The translations under genes and the position numbers were made by a program. From contig JALEPL010000033.1 of the NCBI GenBank assembly GCA_022766245.1, positions 23,069 to 87,068 of the forward strand: a DNA stretch of 64,000 nt, given 5' to 3'. Each line of letters begins with the position of its first letter. Within the stretch, counting starts at the first letter, position 1. Positions 37,246 through 46,187 of this stretch are shown in pieces. This DNA comes from Lachnospiraceae bacterium. GTDB lineage: Bacteria; Bacillota; Clostridia; Lachnospirales; Lachnospiraceae. The notes under the pieces are model-generated. The model was not told the DNA's origin. It was given only the letters and a program-made list of their open reading frames with translations, and did not search any database.

Positions 37246-38106
37246 TTATTTCTCCGGAATGGAATCCCGGTATTCTTTTGCATCTGCAAAAAAGTGTGAG
37301 ATGGATTTGGTGTCTTCGGATGTGATATAGCCTTCCATTTCTGTTAAAATTCCCTTGAAATCCTCAATTAACGAAAGAATCTGGTCTTTGTTGGCGGCAC
37401 ATATATTCTGCCACATAACAGGGGAAGAGGAAGCAATCCTAGTAATGTCACGGAAACCGCCTGCCGCAATCCTTTTCATGGTCTGTTCGGAATCGTCTGT
37501 CCGTGCTACCAGATTTACCAGACTTGCTGCCAGGATATGAGGCAGATGACTGATGGATGCGGTGGCATGGTCATGGACATCGGGCTTCAGAATCATTGGA
37601 AGTGCAGCCAGAGATGCGACATATTCCTGCATCTGCCCAAGGTCTTTAGGGTTTGTCTTTGCACAGGGCGTGAGAATGTAATAAGCATCTTTTATTAGCG
37701 CTGCATCGGCCGCCTGGTAACCTGTTTTTTCGGAACCGGCCATGGGATGACCGCCGATAAAGTTTTCTTCCATTCCCAGTGAGGTTACACTTTGATGAAT
37801 ATCGCCTTTCACGCTTCCCACATCTGTGATGATACAGTGGGAGGAAATGACAGGCTTTAGCATCTCAAGGTATTCGATGTTCTTTTTGACCGGACAACAG
37901 AGAAAAATCAAATCCCGATCTGAAAAAGCAGTGATGGGGAGTAAAGCCTGATTGGTTATTGTGCCGTCCTCTGAAGCATTGGTAATGGTTTCCAGATGAC
38001 CGGATGTTGCGATGATATCAGTATCCGGATAAATGGCTTTGATGGCTTTGGCTATGGAACCGCCAATCAGACCGAGTCCGATAAATCCGATTTTTTCAAA
38101 TTTCAT
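37246..38106 (-). CDS. tyrA: prephenate dehydrogenase
   Basis: IGFIGLGLIGGSIAKAIK, FLCCPVKKN, DVGSVKG, GGHPMAGSEKTGYQAAD. Confidence 0.93.
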   Translation of the reverse strand: MKFEKIGFIGLGLIGGSIAKAIKAIYPDTDIIATSGHLETITNASEDGTITNQALLPITAFSDRDLIFLCCPVKKNIEYLEMLKPVISSHCIITDVGSVKGDIHQSVTSLGMEENFIGGHPMAGSEKTGYQAADAALIKDAYYILTPCAKTNPKDLGQMQEYVASLAALPMILKPDVHDHATASISHLPHILAASLVNLVARTDDSEQTMKRIAAGGFRDITRIASSSPVMWQNICAANKDQILSLIEDFKGILTEMEGYITSEDTKSISHFFADAKEYRDSIPEK

Positions 38107-38480
38107 AATGAGCCTTCCTTGCTTGTTGTATTTATGTATTTACACGCATGTTTGATATGATAATCATACATACTAACTAAATATATAAAATAAAATTAAG
38201 AATGTCAACACTTTAAAGTGATAAAGTATGGGGCTAAGGATTTAAAAGTTGAAAAAATGGAAACTGATTTGTTGTGAACAGCCAAAAAATTGTATTAAGG
38301 TACTAAATAGTCATATAGAAATTATTGTAATTGCATAAAAAATACATTTTTTCCAGTAAAAACAAGTGCAATTTGTACAAAATATTCACTGGTTGTTCAT
38401 AGTTTGTTAATAAAAATTGAATAAAATAACTATATGAAAAAGAAGAATGTGTACGGTATGCACATAGAAAGGGTCGTGAC

Positions 38481-39800
38481 ATGCGCTATAAGAAAAGTTT
38501 GTTTGTGATTTTGATGATTATGGCAATGTTATTAAATCAGCCGGAATTTGCTCGGGCAAATCAGACGGATATGGTGACATGGTCTTCTCAGAGTGCATGT
38601 TTCTTTGATTCTTATTCTGACTTTGATACTGCTTGCGATGAGGAAGGAACGTATCATTTGATGTATTTTCTTAATGGTGGGGTTGTGGATGGAGAACTTC
38701 AGGAAACCTATGTGGAGGCAGAATTGCCTCTCTCTCTGCCAATTCCTACCAGAGAAGGATATAATTTTGCAGGCTGGTACAGGGATAATAATTATAGACA
38801 CAGAATCAATGGTATCACATGGGATAATTGTGGCAGCTATGCCTTGTTTGCAAAATGGACCAGGGAGATTGATGCTAATGCCAGTGTACAGATGTATTCC
38901 TATACCACAGACTCTACGGTAAGTGGAAATGATAAAAAACTGGCGGAGTGCTGCTATGGATTTGTAGACACCATAGATATTCCCGGCATGCCTGCTACGA
39001 GGGAGGCAGATTATCAGGATAATCTCATCACCACGAAAGCACAGTGCCCTCAGGGAATCTGTATGACAGAGGATTATTGCTTCATCACAGCGTATTGTAG
39101 CGATGACAGAGAAAATCTGGGTTCGCTGTATGTTTTTGATCGTCATACCGGGGAATATCTGGTGACGCTTGGTATGAAGAAGAAAAGCCATTTGGGCGGT
39201 TTGACTTACGATGGACGCAATCTATGGATTTGTCATTCAGATACTCGTACTCTGGAATGCATCAGTTATTCCTATATTCGACAGGTAGCTTCCGAAAAAC
39301 CACAGATTTTTGTAGATTGTACCGGAATGTTTCAGGAATACCGGGTTGCAAATATGCCGTCCTGCATTACCTATCATGATGGACTTTTGTGGGTGGCAAC
39401 CCATAACACTTATTTCAAATCGGTTATGGTTTCCTATCGATATTTGGATGGGAAACTGGTGGAGCAGCAACGCTATGAGATACCGGAAAAAGTACAGGGG
39501 ATTGCCTTTGACGAAGAAGACCACGTGTATTTAAGTACTTCCTATGGCAGGACAAAATCATCTTACCTTAAGGTGTACGATTCTGTTGATGCCATGAATA
39601 ACAATCCGGGTAATTGTTTCATTAAAGTGGAAATGCCACCCTGCTCGGAGGAAATCAATTACACAGATGGAACAATATATATTCTTTTTGAATCTGCATC
39701 GGAAAAGTATTTTGAGGGAACCGATGGAAATGGCACGAGTGTCTGTCCGATTGATAAAATTCTTTCTGTGAACATTGATTCCATATTGTCCGGCTTATAA
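38481..39800 (+). CDS. secreted protein: Listeria-Bacteroides (Flg_new/InlB-B type) repeat plus beta-propeller-like C-terminus
   Basis: Signal peptide; MYFLNGGVVDGE...LPIPTREGYNFAGWYRDNNYRHRINGI...YALFAKW; C-terminal repeats of the YDGRNLWICHSDTRTLECI / YHDGLLWVATHNTY type. Confidence 0.75.
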   Translation: MRYKKSLFVILMIMAMLLNQPEFARANQTDMVTWSSQSACFFDSYSDFDTACDEEGTYHLMYFLNGGVVDGELQETYVEAELPLSLPIPTREGYNFAGWYRDNNYRHRINGITWDNCGSYALFAKWTREIDANASVQMYSYTTDSTVSGNDKKLAECCYGFVDTIDIPGMPATREADYQDNLITTKAQCPQGICMTEDYCFITAYCSDDRENLGSLYVFDRHTGEYLVTLGMKKKSHLGGLTYDGRNLWICHSDTRTLECISYSYIRQVASEKPQIFVDCTGMFQEYRVANMPSCITYHDGLLWVATHNTYFKSVMVSYRYLDGKLVEQQRYEIPEKVQGIAFDEEDHVYLSTSYGRTKSSYLKVYDSVDAMNNNPGNCFIKVEMPPCSEEINYTDGTIYILFESASEKYFEGTDGNGTSVCPIDKILSVNIDSILSGL

Positions 39801-39884
39801 ATGACAAACGGATTTCCCATATTTTTCCCTTGACAAAAGAAGTGTGCAGGCTTTAGCATAAGGTGGATGACAGGAGGAATAATA

Positions 39885-41054
39885 ATGTCGCAGCATATAA
39901 AGAACTATAATTATAGAGAAATTGAAAATAAATGGGAACAGAGTCTCTCGGATGCCGGAACAGAGGATGAGGGAGCCTCGGAAACGTACTATAAATGTCA
40001 GTGTATGCCGATTTTACAGCCACAGGAAATCTCTGTGGCTGATTTTCGTGGACGGCTGCTGGCAGATGTGTGGGCCAGATATCGATGTATGCAGGGTGAG
40101 GATGTGCTGAGTCTTCCGGATGATGTGACCATGAATCAGGATGCAGTACAGTGGATCGAGCCTGTTATAGGACGTTTGGAATGCGAAGGATACCTGCTGT
40201 GGGAGAAGGAGGAGGGAGAAAACATCTATGGAACATTGCTTCTGGAGCACTACATAGATGCGTTGAAGAAGGATTTATCTTTGGTGATGATACCGGAGTC
40301 TGTGGCCAATATGCAGTTGGATTGGCTGAATCGCTCCGATAGAATTGTACTTAGGAATCCCAGGGAACAGATTTTTCTTGCGCTCCAATTTTTGTATGGG
40401 CAGGGAGAGGGAGTACGTTATCGCCCAGTGGATTTTTATGTGAATGGAACGACTCATGCGACTCGACGCCTGATATTAAGCCGTTTTCTGTCAAAAGTTC
40501 TTTATGATTGGAATATGGTGGATTTCAAAGAACCCTTTCTGGAGATTGTCAGTGTGGGAAACATTACCGGAGAGGACGGAAAAAAGATGGATTTTGCCCG
40601 GGGGAATGCAGTAAATCCGGTATTTTTGGAAAATGACTATGGAAAGGATGCATTGCGTCTTTATTTATTGTTTGTGGCACCCATGAGACAGGATTTTGCA
40701 TGGGATGAGGATGGTCTGGAGGGAATCTATCATTTTCTGACGAAGCTATGGAATCTGGTGGCAAATGGTAATGACTTGTCGGAGTCTGTTACGAAGGAAC
40801 AGCAGGAATTATGCAGGGAAATGACGGAGGTACTGTCTGACCGTTATCTGCAGTATAAGTTTAATACAGTTGTCTCGGGTCTGATGGAATATAATAATCG
40901 AATGATACGATTGGCCAGAGAAGGTGCGCTGGAAAAAGCGACGGTGGAGTGTTACCTGAAATTCCTGGCACCCTGCGCACCTTACCTGGCTCAGGAGTTA
41001 TGGCACATGTTGGGAAATGAGTCATCGCTTCTGCATGGTTTGCATCAGCATTAG
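39885..41054 (+). CDS. degenerate leucyl-tRNA synthetase-like protein (class I aaRS paralog, no editing domain)
   Basis: Motif-by-motif LeuRS resemblance (NYREIENKWEQ; LLADVWARYRCMQGEDVL; VDFYVNGTTHATRRLILSRFLSKVLYDWNMVDFKEPF; NAVNPVFLENDYGKDALRLYLLFVAPMRQDFAWDEDGLEGIYHFLTKLWNLV) but HIGH and KMSKS positions are altered. Confidence 0.8.
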   Translation: MSQHIKNYNYREIENKWEQSLSDAGTEDEGASETYYKCQCMPILQPQEISVADFRGRLLADVWARYRCMQGEDVLSLPDDVTMNQDAVQWIEPVIGRLECEGYLLWEKEEGENIYGTLLLEHYIDALKKDLSLVMIPESVANMQLDWLNRSDRIVLRNPREQIFLALQFLYGQGEGVRYRPVDFYVNGTTHATRRLILSRFLSKVLYDWNMVDFKEPFLEIVSVGNITGEDGKKMDFARGNAVNPVFLENDYGKDALRLYLLFVAPMRQDFAWDEDGLEGIYHFLTKLWNLVANGNDLSESVTKEQQELCREMTEVLSDRYLQYKFNTVVSGLMEYNNRMIRLAREGALEKATVECYLKFLAPCAPYLAQELWHMLGNESSLLHGLHQH

Positions 41055-41303
41055 CATACGATCTGCCTTTTTTCGTTCTGCTTCACTCATGTTCTGCTTG
41101 AGGAGTTCGATGAGCAGAGCGGTTTCGGCAGAGGAAAACTGGATTCCCTGTCTTTTCGCCTGGCTTGCTGCGCCGGCAATGGAGGATGCAGCGCTCTGAT
41201 TGTCTTTGCAGTTGGCTTTTTGGGCGAATTCCAGAATAAAGTCGAGCTTTTCTTTGGAAATATTCTGCAGTGCTGGGTTATTCTCTAAAAAATCTAAATT
41301 CAT
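41022..41303 (-). CDS. conserved hypothetical protein
   Basis: MNLDFLENNPALQNISKEKLDFILEFAQKANCKDNQSAASSIAGAASQAKRQGIQFSSAETALLIELLKQNMSEAERKKADRMLMLMQTM; start at 41303 with SD. Confidence 0.75.
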   Translation of the reverse strand: MNLDFLENNPALQNISKEKLDFILEFAQKANCKDNQSAASSIAGAASQAKRQGIQFSSAETALLIELLKQNMSEAERKKADRMLMLMQTMQKR

Positions 41304-41404
41304 GCTTACCTTCCTTTTTATATTCTTTTTCTCCCTTTTCGGATTTGTGTTTCTGAGAATAATATATGAAAATTCATTCGAGAACACTTTTCTGAAAAGG
41401 GAGT

Positions 41405-41737
41405 TTATTTTTCCGTTCCGATATCGCAGGTGGACAGTATCTGAAACATGCCAAGCAGCATATCGATATTTTCCCGCTCATGGCTGTTACACTGGTCACT
41501 GATATCTGCAATCATCTGGCGCATGCGTTCCTGAGGATTTACATTTTCTAATGACTGGATGGACATGGCGTTTTCCGGAAAACTTTTCATAGTTCGCTGC
41601 AGTTCCTGATATTTAACGAACATGGCAAAAAATCGCTGACGACGACTGTCTAAGTAAGGAATCATTGCTTTTATAATCTGCAGATCATGACTTTGAGTCT
41701 GCAAATCGAATGTGGTTGGTTTGTATTCCTGTTCCAT
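41405..41737 (-). CDS. hypothetical protein
   Basis: 110-aa ORF upstream of, and on the same strand as, the 41022-41303 gene. Confidence 0.65.
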   Translation of the reverse strand: MEQEYKPTTFDLQTQSHDLQIIKAMIPYLDSRRQRFFAMFVKYQELQRTMKSFPENAMSIQSLENVNPQERMRQMIADISDQCNSHERENIDMLLGMFQILSTCDIGTEK

Positions 41738-41822
41738 TTCTTATCCTAAATTTTTCTTCCTTTTATGTGTATGCAAAAATCAGAAAAAAATGAATATTAT
41801 AAACAAAAAGAGAGGTTTTAAT

Positions 41823-41990
41823 ATGGGAAAATTAATTATAGATGGAAATCAGGTATATGAGCTTGATGAGGACTGTATGAAACAAAAAGAAAAAGAGCGG
41901 AACCAATTGGAGGAAAATAAAAAATGGAAAGAAGGTAACTGGTCAGAACAGATTTATGCGGAACCGCATAAATCTTATGAAAACGTATAG
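41823..41990 (+). CDS. small hypothetical protein (55 aa)
   Basis: MGKLIIDGNQVYELDEDCMKQKEKERNQLEENKKWKEGNWSEQIYAEPHKSYENV; purine-rich SD AAAGAGAGG. Confidence 0.55.
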   Translation: MGKLIIDGNQVYELDEDCMKQKEKERNQLEENKKWKEGNWSEQIYAEPHKSYENV

Positions 41991-42043
41991 ATAGCAAAGA
42001 ATTAAATAGAAAGGTTCGAAGCAGATACGTTACGAAAAAACAA

Positions 42044-42076
42044 GGCCGGCTCCCCTACAATGGGGAGCCGGCTTTA
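42044..42076. terminator. Rho-independent terminator
   Basis: GGCCGGCTCCCC TACAAT GGGGAGCCGGCTTT. Confidence 0.8.
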
Positions 42077-42090
42077 CGAGTCACCTGCTT

Positions 42091-42306
42091 TTAGCAGCCG
42101 CATCCGCAGCCAGAGCCGAACAGTCCGTCATTGCCGTTGCAGCAGAACAGAAGCAAGATGATCCACAGGCAGCAATTGTCGCCTCCAAAACCGCAGGAAC
42201 TGCCACCATTGTTGCCACAGCAACTTAAGAGAAGCAGAATCCAGATAATGCTGCAGCATCCACCTCCGTTATTGCATCCACAGCTTGTAGCAGCTAAATC
42301 ACTCAT
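42091..42306 (-). CDS. Cys/Gly-rich small protein with two hydrophobic Cys-flanked segments
   Basis: MSDLAATSCGCNNGGGCCSIIWILLLLSCCGNNGGSSCGFGGDNCCLWIILLLFCCNGNDGLFGSGCGCGC. Confidence 0.65.
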   Translation of the reverse strand: MSDLAATSCGCNNGGGCCSIIWILLLLSCCGNNGGSSCGFGGDNCCLWIILLLFCCNGNDGLFGSGCGCGC

Positions 42307-42372
42307 TCTAATTTCCTCCAAGATTTATTCTTACACTTCATTGTATGGAGGTTGCTTGGGTATTGTTACTGT

Positions 42373-44112
42373 TTATTCCGAAATTTTTTCGATGTTTTTT
42401 ATATCAGGCGTAATCGCCATGGAATAATTGGTATAGTAGATGACATAACCGGCCACCGCACCGTTGGGCTTTTTCACATTTTTACGTTGCAGATAATCAA
42501 TTTCCACTTTTTCGTTGTCGCGACCCTTGGAATAATAGCCGGCCAGTCTGGCGGCTTCCTCAAAGGTGGCATCCGGCAACTCTTTTCCCTCTGTGCGTAC
42601 GATGACGTGGGAACCGGGCATTCCTTTGGCGTGGAACCACCAGTCTCCTCCATTTGCAAACTTAAAAGTGAGCTCATCATTCTGAAAATTATTTTTTCCA
42701 ACATAGATATCAAATCCATCGGAGGAGCGATAGTGAAAGGGCTTGCTTTTGGTGGATTTCTTTTTGCCGGTATTTTTGCGGCGTAGATAACCATAGGTAA
42801 CAAGTTCTTCCCGAATCTGTGACAGATCATCCTCTGTTTCGGCAATATCCAGTGCATTTAGAATGGATTCTAAATGGGCTATTTCCATCCGGGTTCCTTC
42901 CAGCTGAGTGGAAAGGGCTTCGGCAGTACGCTTCAGCTTGTTGTAGCGCGCAAAGTATTTCTGGGCATTTAAAAGCGGGGACAGGGTAGGATCCAACGGG
43001 ATGTTCATGGGCTGGTTGGTGTAGTAGTTTAGAACTTCCACAGAGGAAGCGCCTTCCACAGCCTGATATCCATAGGTGTTTAGCAGTTCGCCGTATATTT
43101 TGTATTTATCTTTCTTCTCGGTATCTTTCATCTGTTTTTCCTGAAGAACCAGCTTTTTTTGGTTGCGCTCCAGTAAAGTGGTGATGTGACGGCGCAGATC
43201 AGCTGATTTCTGACGAATTCGTGTGTAGCTGTTTCTCTTTGCGTAGTACGTTTCCAGTACCACAGAGATGGAAAATTCCTGCTGAATGGTAAGATCCTGA
43301 TACTGGGTCGGGAGAAGAGCGGAAAAATCCACAGGCTCATCTCCCTGGTAAATGATACAGGGTGAGAAATGATTTTCACGAATATCGTTCATTACATGGT
43401 CAAATACATGGTAAAAATGCAGGCGAAGGTCAGCAGAGAGACTGGCAGTTGCATCATCTGCATCCAAAGAGGCTCTGTGACAGATTTCGTTGGCACTGGG
43501 GGTACTGATGCCTGTAAAAGAGGATACCAGTGCTTTGGAAAGACTCATGGGCTTTTCACAGACTGTATCGAAAAACTGTTCCTGACTCACAGTTAATGGA
43601 TTCAGCTTGCTCTGAGTATCCGGAATAAAGTAATTGCGTCCCGGCAATACCTCGCGGACGGAGCTGACCTGAGCGGGAACACGCTTGATACTGTCGATGA
43701 TTTTTAAGGTGTTCTCGCAAAAAATAATGTTGCTGTATTTTCCCATCAGCTCTATGATTAGGAGTTTTTTGCACAAATCACCCATCTCATCTAAATGTTC
43801 AATCTCAAACTGAATGATTCGTTCCAGACCGGGCTGCCTGATGGCCGTAATACGCCCATTGGCAATGTGTTTTCGCAGCACCATGCAGAAAAGCGGGGCA
43901 GTCATGGGACTGGGTTTGTTGGAGTCGGTTAGATATACGAAAGGCAGGGATGCACTTGCAGACAGTGCAAGACGTCTGGCACCTTCGTTTGTCTTAATGG
44001 TCAGAAGCAGCTCGTCCGCCTCCGGCTGGGCGATTTTGCTGATTCTTCCGTTTAAAATGGTCTGATTTAATTCTGCTACCAGGTTTGCAACTACAATTCC
44101 GTCAAATGCCAT
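42373..44112 (-). CDS. rqcH: NFACT/RqcH family protein
   Basis: MAFDGIVVANLVAELNQTILNGRISKIAQPEADELLLTI; FDIYVGKNNFQNDELTFKFANGGDWWFHAKGMPGSHVIVRTEGKELPD. Confidence 0.93.
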   Translation of the reverse strand: MAFDGIVVANLVAELNQTILNGRISKIAQPEADELLLTIKTNEGARRLALSASASLPFVYLTDSNKPSPMTAPLFCMVLRKHIANGRITAIRQPGLERIIQFEIEHLDEMGDLCKKLLIIELMGKYSNIIFCENTLKIIDSIKRVPAQVSSVREVLPGRNYFIPDTQSKLNPLTVSQEQFFDTVCEKPMSLSKALVSSFTGISTPSANEICHRASLDADDATASLSADLRLHFYHVFDHVMNDIRENHFSPCIIYQGDEPVDFSALLPTQYQDLTIQQEFSISVVLETYYAKRNSYTRIRQKSADLRRHITTLLERNQKKLVLQEKQMKDTEKKDKYKIYGELLNTYGYQAVEGASSVEVLNYYTNQPMNIPLDPTLSPLLNAQKYFARYNKLKRTAEALSTQLEGTRMEIAHLESILNALDIAETEDDLSQIREELVTYGYLRRKNTGKKKSTKSKPFHYRSSDGFDIYVGKNNFQNDELTFKFANGGDWWFHAKGMPGSHVIVRTEGKELPDATFEEAARLAGYYSKGRDNEKVEIDYLQRKNVKKPNGAVAGYVIYYTNYSMAITPDIKNIEKISE

Positions 44113-44261
44113 AGCAGGTTCCTCCGTTTCTTGACACAAAAAATTACACTGGTTACAGTATAAGAAAAAATACAAAAAAATTCAATGTGGAACGTAATTA
44201 AAATTTGACTATTAATAGATTTTAAACTATAATACAAATATCTATGCGTAAGGAGATAATC

Positions 44262-45140
44262 ATGGTCAAGAGTATGACAGGCTTTGGCCGCTATGAAGCG
44301 GAAGAGAGCAATCGGAAAATTACAGTAGAGATTAAGTCTGTGAATCATCGTTATCTGGATATGAATGTGAAGCTTCCGAAAAAACTCAGTTTTTTTGAGA
44401 GTAGTGTCCGTAATCTGATGAAAGAATATATGCAGCGTGGTAAAGTGGATATCTTTATTACGTATGAAGATTATAATGAGACAAATTTTTCTTTGAAATA
44501 TAACGAGACTCTGGCCGGAGAATATCTGAAATATCTGAAACGCATGGCAGAACAGTTTGAGCTTCCAAATGATATGACCGTTAGTAAGCTCTCCCGCTAT
44601 CCGGATGTTCTGGTTATGGAGGAGCAGGATACAGATGAAGAGGAGCTTTGGACTCTGTTGGAGAAGGCTCTGCGTGGGGCCGGACAGGAGTTCGTATCTA
44701 CCAGAGAGGGCGAAGGTGAGAGACTTTGCCGGGATCTGGATGGAAAACTTGCCCAGATGCTGATTTATGTAGATGAGATTGAGGCACATGCACCGGAGGT
44801 GCTACAGGATTACCGCGAACGCCTTGCGGCAAAAGTGCAGGAGATTCTTGCAGATACGCAAATGGATGAAGGGCGAATTGCAACAGAAGTTACCATTTAT
44901 GCAGACAGGATTTGTGTGGATGAGGAGACTGTTCGTCTCCGAAGTCATATTGAGGCGATGCGACAGGTGCTGAAAGCGGGAGATGGCATTGGAAGAAAAC
45001 TGGATTTTATTGCCCAAGAGATGAATCGGGAGGCTAACACCATTTTGTCAAAGGCAGGGGATTTGGCTACTTCGGATTTGGGGATTAATCTGAAAACCGA
45101 TATTGAAAAAGTCAGAGAGCAGATACAGAATATTGAATAA
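44262..45140 (+). CDS. YicC/YloC family endoribonuclease
   Basis: MVKSMTGFGRYEAEESNRKITVEIKSVNHRYLDMNVKLP; EANTILSKAGD. Confidence 0.93.
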   Translation: MVKSMTGFGRYEAEESNRKITVEIKSVNHRYLDMNVKLPKKLSFFESSVRNLMKEYMQRGKVDIFITYEDYNETNFSLKYNETLAGEYLKYLKRMAEQFELPNDMTVSKLSRYPDVLVMEEQDTDEEELWTLLEKALRGAGQEFVSTREGEGERLCRDLDGKLAQMLIYVDEIEAHAPEVLQDYRERLAAKVQEILADTQMDEGRIATEVTIYADRICVDEETVRLRSHIEAMRQVLKAGDGIGRKLDFIAQEMNREANTILSKAGDLATSDLGINLKTDIEKVREQIQNIE

Positions 45141-45180
45141 ATGTGACAGAATATCTTGTCAAAGGAGTGATGGATAGAAG

Positions 45181-45816
45181 ATGGGAGAAAGAGGAATATT
45201 AACGGTTGTATCCGGCTTTTCCGGTTCCGGAAAAGGAACCATTATGAAAGAATTGTTAAAAAAATACCCGGGACAGTATGCATTGTCCATTTCTGCCACC
45301 ACACGCGATCCCAGGCCGGGAGAGGAGAACGGCAGAGAGTATTTCTTTAAGACCACAGAGGAGTTTGAACAGATGATTGCAGAAGATGCATTGATTGAGT
45401 ATGCGCAGTATGTGAATCATTATTACGGAACACCCAGAGAGTATGTGGAAAGCCAGCTTTCTGCCGGGAAAGATGTGATCTTAGAGATTGAGATTCAGGG
45501 TGCACTTAAGGTAAAGGAGCGCTATCCGGATACGGTGCTGATGTTTATCTCACCGCCCGGTGCCGAGGAGTTAAAAAAACGTCTGGTAGGCCGTGGAACG
45601 GAAACCATGGACGTAATCGATGCCAGACTTTCCAGAGCAGTAGAGGAGTCTTTAGGAATCGAGAATTACGATTACTTTGTGATCAATGATGTGTTGGAAA
45701 ACTGTGTGGAGGAAGTTCATTCCATCATACAGAACGAACACAGTCGTGTGTCACGTAATATAAATTTAATTAATCAAATCAGAGAAGAGCTGAAGGGCTT
45801 TTCGGAAGGAGAATAA
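45181..45816 (+). CDS. gmk: guanylate kinase
   Basis: VVSGFSGSGKGTIMKELL, SATTRDPRPGEENGREYFF. Confidence 0.97.
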   Translation: MGERGILTVVSGFSGSGKGTIMKELLKKYPGQYALSISATTRDPRPGEENGREYFFKTTEEFEQMIAEDALIEYAQYVNHYYGTPREYVESQLSAGKDVILEIEIQGALKVKERYPDTVLMFISPPGAEELKKRLVGRGTETMDVIDARLSRAVEESLGIENYDYFVINDVLENCVEEVHSIIQNEHSRVSRNINLINQIREELKGFSEGE

Positions 45817-45818
45817 TT

Positions 45819-46073
45819 ATGATACATCCATCTTATGTAGAACTTATGAAGGTAGTAAATGACAACGTGGAGATTGGTGAGGAGCCGGTAGTCAACAGCC
45901 GTTATTCTATCGTAATCGCATCCGCAAAGCGTGCAAGACAGATTATCGCAGGGGATGAACCGATGGTAGCCAATGCGAAGGGAAAGAAGCCTCTTTCTAT
46001 TGCAGTGGAAGAACTTTACAACGGAGATGTTCAGATTATGGGTGAGGATAAGGAATCTGACGAGGTAGAGTAA
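45819..46073 (+). CDS. rpoZ: DNA-directed RNA polymerase subunit omega
   Basis: RYSIVIASAKRARQI...KKPLSIAVEEL; position after gmk. Confidence 0.93.
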   Translation: MIHPSYVELMKVVNDNVEIGEEPVVNSRYSIVIASAKRARQIIAGDEPMVANAKGKKPLSIAVEELYNGDVQIMGEDKESDEVE

Positions 46074-46187
46074 TTGGAAGGTTTTGGTATGAGATTGGTG
46101 TTTTCCTTTCGGGGAGAATGCCAATTTTCTATATCTATCATGAAAGAATATGATTGATAAAGGAATATTTGAAAGTCGGAGGTTTTC

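Noticed and set aside
38532-39191. 219-aa minus-strand ORF opposite the secreted protein
   Set aside because: The plus-strand gene has a signal peptide and a known repeat; the antisense ORF has no features.
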